NCBI RefSeq assembly: GCF_023278565.1
Contig: NC_064679.1
Span: 4,836,001 to 4,900,000 of the forward strand
Source: Colletotrichum lupini
Lineage: Eukaryota > Ascomycota > Sordariomycetes > Glomerellales > Glomerellaceae
Reading direction: 5' to 3'
DNA length: 64,000 bases
A program made the position numbers and the translations under genes. Below are positions 57,301-64,000 of this stretch, piece after piece; within the stretch, counting starts at the first letter, position 1; each line of letters opens with the position of its first letter. The notes under the pieces were generated by a model. That model saw nothing but the letters and a program-made list of their open reading frames with translations, did no database searches and had not been told where the DNA came from.

Positions 57301-59935
57301 CGCTAGAAGCGACCCTACGAAAGGTAACCAGCGGTCGTGAACGTGTGACACGCCAAGCGTACATCCGAGTTCTCCAAAGGGACTCAGTATTAAGATCGAT
57401 GTTTAATATTTGCTCTCCTCGTACGGTACATCCGGTAACTGAACCTCTACGTTTCTATTCCTATCCGAATTGCAATGGTGGGTATATTTGACCCTGAATG
57501 ACGTCTATCGTTATTCCCCAAGGGGGGTGTGAAAGGAAGCATCGTTTCAAGGGGACATCCCTTCACTTGCGATTTACACTTTTATTTAGGGTTTGCTGTC
57601 ACGGCTTATCCTTTATGCAAACCGAGTCATGGGGGCGGGTTGCGAGATGCCTTGCGCTTCAACGCTGGCTGACTTGCGCGCGGCACTTCGCAACAGACGA
57701 ACGGAGCCCCGACTGGGCCGTGGACCGAAGGGATAACCACTGGGGCGGGTTCCCACCGCGGGCGCAACGAGCGAAACGTGAACTGGCGACCACGCCCTGT
57801 CTAGTCTTCTATTCGCCCTTCTTCCAGGTTTCCGTGGTCTCTGCTGCTCAATCAAGTATCCGTACGGTGGAGAGCTTTCACGAGAACAGCCCCCTTCTTG
57901 GACTTTTGCTCGGGTTCGGCTTGGGAGAGTGGAGACTAGCAAGACGGTTATACGATCATTACGATGAATGTGCTGAGCTAGAGGCTTTCCTATGTCCGAC
58001 TGTCGGCCGCTTCTACTTTCTTTCTCTGCGAAAGAGCATCCCGAGATGCAGCTAAGGTCTTGGTCTCCATAAGCATATTGTGTCTTCTTGATGTAGAGCT
58101 GACGGCGGCGACATGCGTTGGACAGACCGGCCATGTCGGATGGGGTTCCAACGGCGGGTTGTGGGCAGCGTAATAGTGCAGCGTGGGAGCCGGATCCAGA
58201 AGAGGTTCCGTTTGCCCTGCGGCTTTGCGGCGAACCAAGGCGGGATGCACATCGGCGGGGTGCCCTTCACACCAAGGTACGAATACCTAGATGAGCACCA
58301 CGGAGGCTGGAAAAGGCGTATTCGTACATGCACTCCTGCTCCATAGGGATACAGGAGCTATCCTCCTGAAGGATCGACTCTCACAGCAGTCAACATTCTC
58401 ACAGCCAATGAAGCCGCGCCTTACAAGGGAAGCCTGTCAGGCGCCGCAGGTGTTACGAGCCTATTCTGACCTGTTGGCTCAGAGTCGGCGTTCAGGGACA
58501 TGGGATGGCGGGTCAAGCTCGATTAAGGTAAGATTGAGCGAGGTGGCCGGCCACTCTGAGCAGAGAACCTCAAGTGTTGTCCTTCTTAGGGACTCTATTC
58601 GTATGTATAGAACCAGCGCCTAGGTTCTCTAGGTTTTTGGGCTGATGCCACTGTCATATTCCCTCGCCTTCTTACGCTCAGAGTCGTATCTTCCAACACC
58701 CGTACGTTGGAGCACAGTCCATCGTCTCAGCATGAGAAGGAATCCGTAATCCTGGGCAAGAGCGTAAGCTGAGAAGCAAAGCCTCGCGCGAGGACCCTCT
58801 TAGCCGGCACCACTGGGCAGCATCGTTGGTCGGTTCGGGTCGGTTTGGAACTTTGAAAGACCTTCGCATCGGTACGTCTCGTCTCATCATTCTTTCCGCT
58901 GAATTCTCCAGTTATCAGACGGGGCGGGAGGAGGGGCTTAAGCTTGACTCGATGACCGAAACATGCAAAAAAATATCTGAGATAGTGAGGCTCTCTAGAC
59001 TCTGCCCACCCGCTCTCTCTCTGGATTTGCGCGGCTGGTCCGGAAGCCTAGTGGCCAATAACCTTTCTGATTTTGCTGACCTCCATATTGCCATACTGCC
59101 GTATTGCAAGGACTACTCCGCAATAAAGTCTAAGTCATGAACGATCCTAAGCAACGAGATCAGCATTATCATCGACTCTTCCAATGTCGGGGAATCCTGT
59201 CAGGCTGTCAAGGAGGAATCCGCGCGGTCCACGGCTCGACCGAAAGCGAGCAGGGGGCAGCCGCGGGCTTCGATTTGGGTTTCTTGCAATCTTAACCATA
59301 AACCTTTTCCCGCAAAAGCCAAAGACGCATAGTCACTAAACTCTAGGCTAAATCTAGGGTATTTCACCGCCCGTCTGAATAAGCATCTTACCTTTGTCGG
59401 GACGGAAGCAAAAGAGAAGAGACCGGGGAAGGTTCTATTGGGCTCTGAAGGCGCACTTTATCTGCTGCAGAGGGAAACCTTGGACGGACATTTGACCATG
59501 GACCGCCCAGTCCACGTCCCCATGCCAAGAGGACGGTTATTCCGGCTTTCATTATGAGCTGCCGCCTCAAGTTGGAGAATTTACGGATACGGCTATAGAT
59601 ACTGCATGCCGATAGAGACACAATGCTGCGCGCAGAAGAACTAACAGGAAGAGATTGAGTCGACTCTAAATGTGTTCCTGGATGCCGAAAGAGACTGCAT
59701 CCGCGGCGTATTGCTTCATGGGGTATTTTAGACTTCTTGAAGCCGTGCTTTTTATCTCTTCTTGTGGGATGTGTCTCTCGTCTCGCCTTCTAGAACCGTT
59801 TCTTTCTCGGACCCGGTGCTCCTCGAAAAGTCCGTTAGGCTCCATAACTCATAAGTGGCCAAGACAGCGCCGCTCACCAACAGGGCGTAAGCAAGAAAAT
59901 CGTGCTGCCTTCGCTGCCCCTCCTTACTCCAGCCA

Positions 59936-59954
59936 CCCCCCCCCCCCCCCCCCC
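59936..59954. repeat. 19-base poly-C tract
   Basis: Nineteen consecutive C (G on the minus strand) within intergenic sequence. Able to form a G-quadruplex or i-motif and prone to length change and sequencing error. Confidence 0.85.
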
Positions 59955-61240
59955 GGCTACCGACCACAACCTCCAGAAGAACATCGACAGATCCCAGAGG
60001 AGCTGTGAGGTATGCCAAGAAGACCAAGACGACGCTAGGAGCAGTGGCTGACAACGCTTAAATTCATGCTTAAACCTGCTCATGGTGCAGTGGCGCTGGC
60101 CTCCTGCTTGGCTTATTTACAGTGGCAGTTTTCCTAGTCATCGCTCCTGGCTCAGCCAACCACGAAGGCTTCCAGTCTATCTATCATTCAGTCGAATTCT
60201 CGTCATCTTGGCATCCGGTCGCGTAACAGCGGTTAGATGGGCGTGGCTCAACCCGAGGAATGTACTGATTGGCGCCTCGGACTAAGCTTGTCTCTCTGCT
60301 TAATCCACCGCCGTGATTTGATGCAAGGATACATCGGCGTCTTGTGTGCCCCCCCATCCTCCACCCCTTTCTTCGCTTAGCCCGTCCAGCGAAGGAAACC
60401 TTGGCTCTCCCACATCACAGGGTATTCAGTAATTACCCTGTCGGATTGTGTGCGCGTCTGCGGCACCAGTGGACAATCGGTCTGGTGGCTCGCCTCTTCT
60501 TTCTCTCGTCACTCCTACGGATATAATCGGTCGACGGGCATGCCGTTTCCCAAGTCTTTACCCGCTTCTCTCGCACAGAAAGCAGGACTCGGTTCTTGGT
60601 ACGAGCCACCAAATCAGAATGAAAGAGTCCATGGTGCTACTAATCCGTGACTCCAAGTACGAGCCCCCAAGGATACGAGCGCACCAGACATGTGCCACGG
60701 AATGCCCAGCAACGCCAACCTGGTCTTGGCAGCAATAGAAAGAGGCTGACCCTCCCTCGTTTGTGTGCAATGGTTCGCCGTTTAGCGGGACACACATCCT
60801 GATTCACCCAAGATCCATAGGATCACCGCCAAGTCCAGGTTTGTGCCTGTTTGGGCAGGCCAAGGAGTGGACGGCCATGTTCTCAAAATGATACGGATGC
60901 TACGGGGCCCGCGTCCAGCTAATCTGTGGCTGATGCCGATGCGCCGATGATCGTCGTCTATCTTACATGTGTACGGATATCTGTAGGTACTTGATGAGCC
61001 CCCTTCGAATTAGAAACTCTCTGTATCCGTGCATGTAGAATAATACTCCCGAACTTTGGCAGTGGATACGCTTTCGTGCCGTGGGCCGAAGTGGCAGTCA
61101 GTACCTAAATTCTGTCTACGACTTCACGATGGGCGAGGATATTCTGCCAGCAGCTCCCGCTATTCTGCCACTAAGTGTGGCTGCGGCCGCTATACGACCG
61201 CCGGTCTCGGGTACATACGTAAGCTAGGCTCTGCGTAGTT

Positions 61241-61776
61241 AGTATTTAAATAAATTAAACTAATTAGAGGCCGTTAATTAACTTATAGTTAATTAAATTA
61301 TTTTAGTAAAAAGTATAATAATTAATAAATTAGCTTAATTCGACGTAATTAACGAAGTAGCCTAATTAATTACTTAATTAACTACTTAACTAACTATTAA
61401 TTACTTTATATAGCCTATAGCCCGTAATTTAATAACTTCTTTTACTTTAGCCTCGTACTTATTAATAAGTCTATTTATCTCGCTTTTTATTATAAAATTA
61501 ATATCGTAAATATAATCCTCGTTAGCTAGATCTTATAATATGTCTAATTATATAAGATTATTAATTAATTAAGATTACGATTTTATAAGCGTTAATAACT
61601 AAAGAGCTCTTATAAAATTAATTATATTATTATTAACTATATTAATTATTTTATTAATAATAACTTATTAATACCTCTATTATATTTTTATACTAAGCTC
61701 GTATATATTAAAATTATATATAATTTCGAGGCCTCGTTAAATAAAAATAGCCCTACTTAATACTAAAGGTATTATT
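61241..61776. other. Start of the right AT-rich RIP block
   Basis: Composition switches to AT-rich within a few tens of bases after 61,230 (TAGTTAGTATTTAAATAAATTAAAC). No domain recognised. Confidence 0.6.
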
Positions 61777-62290
61777 CTAGCACGTATAGCTTTAACGAGG
61801 TAATGCGGGATATTCTTATAAAGAATATGAAAAGTAAATATTCATATAGAAGCAAGAATATATGAATATAGGGGATATAAGCGTATATAAAAGAGGTTTT
61901 TGTAGTAAAGAGAGTAATATAGTTGAATTACTATATGAGAAGTTGCTTGCTTAACGAAAGGTCTAGGTAGGCAAATACACGCCTACATATAGGAATAAAA
62001 ACCTCCTACTAGAATATTCCATTACTTATTAATTATGATATAATTAATAAGCGTATACGTAAGTGAATGCGTAATCGTAGTACGTAATTCCGCCTCGAGT
62101 AAATTCCAGATTATTTAGTTACCTTCCAGTACTTTCCATTGCTCACGTAAGCTTATATAAGCAGTATTGCTTACATAATCAATACCTATAATAATCTACA
62201 GAAATCGTAGATTAATATGGTATATAGTTTGCTTACGTAATATTGATAATAAGGCGAATAATAAGGTAAACAAAGCTACCTTCGTAACAA
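61777..62290. repeat. 514-bp repeat unit with little sign of RIP (LTR-like)
   Basis: Runs from CTAGCACGTATAGC to CCTTCGTAACAA. Unlike its surroundings it keeps many CA and TG dinucleotides. Read on the minus strand it begins TTGTTACGAAGG and contains TATATAAGC- and TTTATATACGC-type promoter-like boxes, as a solo LTR would. Its last 128 bp recur inverted at 63,843-63,970 and its first 30 bp recur directly at 63,971-64,000. Internal features: a hairpin AATCTAC-N7-GTAGATT (62,193-62,213) and two direct TTGCTTACRTAAT words (62,167 and about 62,230). Confidence 0.7.
62163..62290 (+). repeat. Left arm of 128-bp inverted repeat
   Basis: The reverse complement of 63,843-63,970 over its full length, with two mismatches noticed by eye, both transitions. 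The arms are 1,552 bp apart and frame AT-rich sequence. Confidence 0.9.
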
Positions 62291-63842
62291 TTATTAATAA
62301 TAGTAATATTAATACGGGTACTATTTTTATACGTTTAGTAACTTCTTCGTACTTAAATATAAAGGGCTTTTATCTAGAGGAGGTACTTCGATTAATAACT
62401 AGCTTTTTTAACTTACTTATTATAACTATTATAATACTTATTATAAAGCCCTATAAGTAACTCTTACCTCGGACTTATAGGGGATTAAGTAGGGGAATAA
62501 AAGTACTATTATTAATAATAAGCTCTAAGCGTTACTAGAACTAATATAAATAAATCTCTTTTAATAATATTAAAGTACTATCCTTAATATACTACTAAAG
62601 AACGTAGTAATAAAGTAGTTTATAAGTAGTTCGAATTAAGTAATATATACACTTTTTTAATAGCTTTTTTAATAAACTTAAATTTAGCTATTTACTTAGC
62701 GTACTAAGTCCTTATAAAAGTTACTTAAGGGTATTATAGTATATATACGGACGTACCTTTTTTAAAAATAATTTTATAATAATACTTAATACTTTAGCCT
62801 AGTAATAGGTTCAATAAGCGCTAATTATAACTACTTAACCTACTTGAAAAATAATTAATTTATTAAATACGGCTTTAAGGTTACTTATATAATAATAAAC
62901 TCGTATTTTAATACTTATATATAAGGATTTAATAATTAATATAGTTAAGTAACTAAAATACCTAATTTAGTTAATTTAAATAAATATAAGTTTCTTATAC
63001 TACGGCTTAAACTAAGTATTAATAACGTAATTAACTACTATTATAAAGTACTTAGTAATTTAAAATTTAAATAATTAGTTATAGTATATAGTTATTAATT
63101 AGTTATAGAGGAGATTACCCTAATTTATAAGGAATTACTAAAAGTAAGAGTTATATATAACTATATTAGTCTTATCCCTCGTAACTAAGCTAAAGTAACG
63201 CCGGGTCCGGGTTAGTATATTAAAGTTAACGTACTAGCGGTAGAGTATATATAGTATTATTTTAAATTAGGTATTATTATTAAGGGTATTAAGTAAAATA
63301 ATTTTAAAATCTATATATATAACTTATAAAAAGGGAATTTCGTAGGCCCGGAATAATACTAATAGCTAATCGATAGCCTAATTATAATTAGCTTCTTTTT
63401 CGTTAAATAAAAAGTAGCTCGTAACTTAAAAAGTATAACTATTATTAATTACTCTATAAATATTAAATAATAGTATATTAAATCGGTTAGTTTTATATAT
63501 AGAATTTATTAATAAAATATCCGGATATTATTAAAGTAAGGAAATCGTAGTAATAAATATAATAAATAAGCTCGTAATATAGCCCGCGTCGTTACGTTAG
63601 AAATAGTATTAATACTTTATTAAATTATATAATTAGTTAAATAACTACTTAATAAGGGTCCTATTACTTAATTCGTTATAGCGGTAAGTAGTTAATATAT
63701 TAAGTATATTACGGGCGACGATGTTATTATAATCGCTACTTTTTAACCACAGGCTCGAAAGGATTTAAATAGGTCGAATGCCCTTATTTTATTAATTAAC
63801 GATTTAGTCCTTCTTACTACGTAGTAGCGCGCGATAGTAATA
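62291..63842. other. AT-rich sequence between the inverted arms
   Basis: RIP-like composition, no readable frame or transposon domain. It may be the decayed interior of whatever element the arms belong to. Confidence 0.5.
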
Positions 63843-63970
63843 TTGTTACGAAGGTAACTTTGTTTACCTTATTATTCGCCTTATTATCAATATTACGTAA
63901 GCAAACTATATACTATATTAATCTACGATTTCTGTAGATTATTATAGGTATTGATTATGTAAGCAATACT
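63843..63970 (-). repeat. Right arm of 128-bp inverted repeat
   Basis: Begins TTGTTACGAAGGTAAC and ends GTAAGCAATACT; partner of 62,163-62,290. Directly followed by a direct copy of the start of the 514-bp unit. Confidence 0.9.
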
Positions 63971-64000
63971 CTAGCACGTATAGCTTTAACGAGGTAATGC
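63971..64000 (+). repeat. Direct copy of the start of the 514-bp unit, cut by the window edge
   Basis: The 30 bases to the end of the window equal 61,777-61,806 exactly (CTAGCACGTATAG...GGTAATGC). The copy probably continues beyond the window. Confidence 0.85.

Larger units (their letters stand above)
51483..61240. other. Gene-empty end of the island (9.7 kb)
   Basis: Normal base composition but no family-like protein on either strand; the longest frames are 130-185 codons and look like chance. No tRNA, rRNA or RIP signature recognised. It contains a 19-base C run and a short CA repeat. It could hold diverged or lineage-specific small genes, non-coding transcripts, or simply gene-free sequence next to the repeat block. 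Confidence 0.45.

Noticed and set aside
57498..58134. Overlapping frames of 173-185 codons on opposite strands
   Set aside because: Neither resembles a known protein, and each is explained by the other strand's composition.
1..64000. CRISPR array, bacterial operon signals, ribosome binding sites
   Set aside because: The sequence is eukaryotic with spliceosomal introns; no spaced identical repeats of CRISPR type are present.

Overview
The window comes from the nuclear genome of a filamentous ascomycete (Pezizomycotina, most likely Sordariomycetes). The genes carry short 50-70 bp GT-AG introns, the proteins belong to typical fungal families (Zn2Cys6 regulators, SEC24, CFT2, mitochondrial AsnRS), and the transposons look like victims of repeat-induced point mutation (RIP). 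The window has three compositional blocks: an AT-rich block (1 to about 18,060), a GC-balanced island of about 43 kb (about 18,060-61,240) that holds every intact gene, and a second AT-rich block (about 61,240-64,000). In the AT blocks CpA/TpG is nearly absent, TpA is everywhere and CpG survives, which is the pattern expected of RIP.

Left AT block: two Ty3/gypsy elements with chromodomain-like C-termini can still be read through the mutations. Element 1 (about 1,155-9,260, minus strand) has roughly 185 bp LTRs, a gag zinc knuckle, reverse transcriptase, an integrase tail and a chromodomain-like end. It also has about 2.5 kb of extra sequence between pol and the 3' LTR, with a 24-bp minisatellite and a faint opposite-strand coding signal. 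Element 2 (about 10,862-17,185, plus strand) is a complete LTR-gag-PR-RT-RH-IN-chromodomain-LTR element. A truncated secreted-protein gene lies on the boundary at 18.0-18.6 kb.

Gene island, left to right: a Zn2Cys6 regulator (19,805-22,365, minus); a dihydroxyacetone/erythrulose-type kinase (25,263-27,041, minus), divergent from an RpiB-type sugar-phosphate isomerase (27,522-28,055, plus), followed by a TIM-family isomerase (29,077-29,853, plus); a small secreted protein made only of a subtilisin-propeptide (I9-like) domain (minus); an arylamine N-acetyltransferase (plus); a regulator relic broken by C-to-T nonsense changes (minus); CFT2 (minus), divergent from SEC24 (plus); a microbial-type PARG-like protein (minus); and mitochondrial asparaginyl-tRNA synthetase (plus). 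About 9.7 kb with no recognisable gene follows.

The most interesting group is 19.8-29.9 kb. Kinase, RpiB and atypical TIM together match the erythritol-to-erythrose-4-phosphate route known from yeast (EYK1, EYI2, EYI1, with the Zn2Cys6 factor EUF1) and from bacterial ery/ler loci: erythrulose is phosphorylated, then erythrulose-1-P is isomerised to erythrulose-4-P and on to erythrose-4-P for the pentose phosphate pathway. No erythritol dehydrogenase is visible here, so that step would have to be encoded elsewhere. A TTCCGC motif shared by the two promoter regions is a candidate site for joint control.

Right AT block: a roughly 514-bp repeat unit with little sign of RIP sits in RIP-mutated sequence. 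One end of it recurs as a 128-bp inverted arm, and its other end recurs as a direct copy at the very edge of the window.
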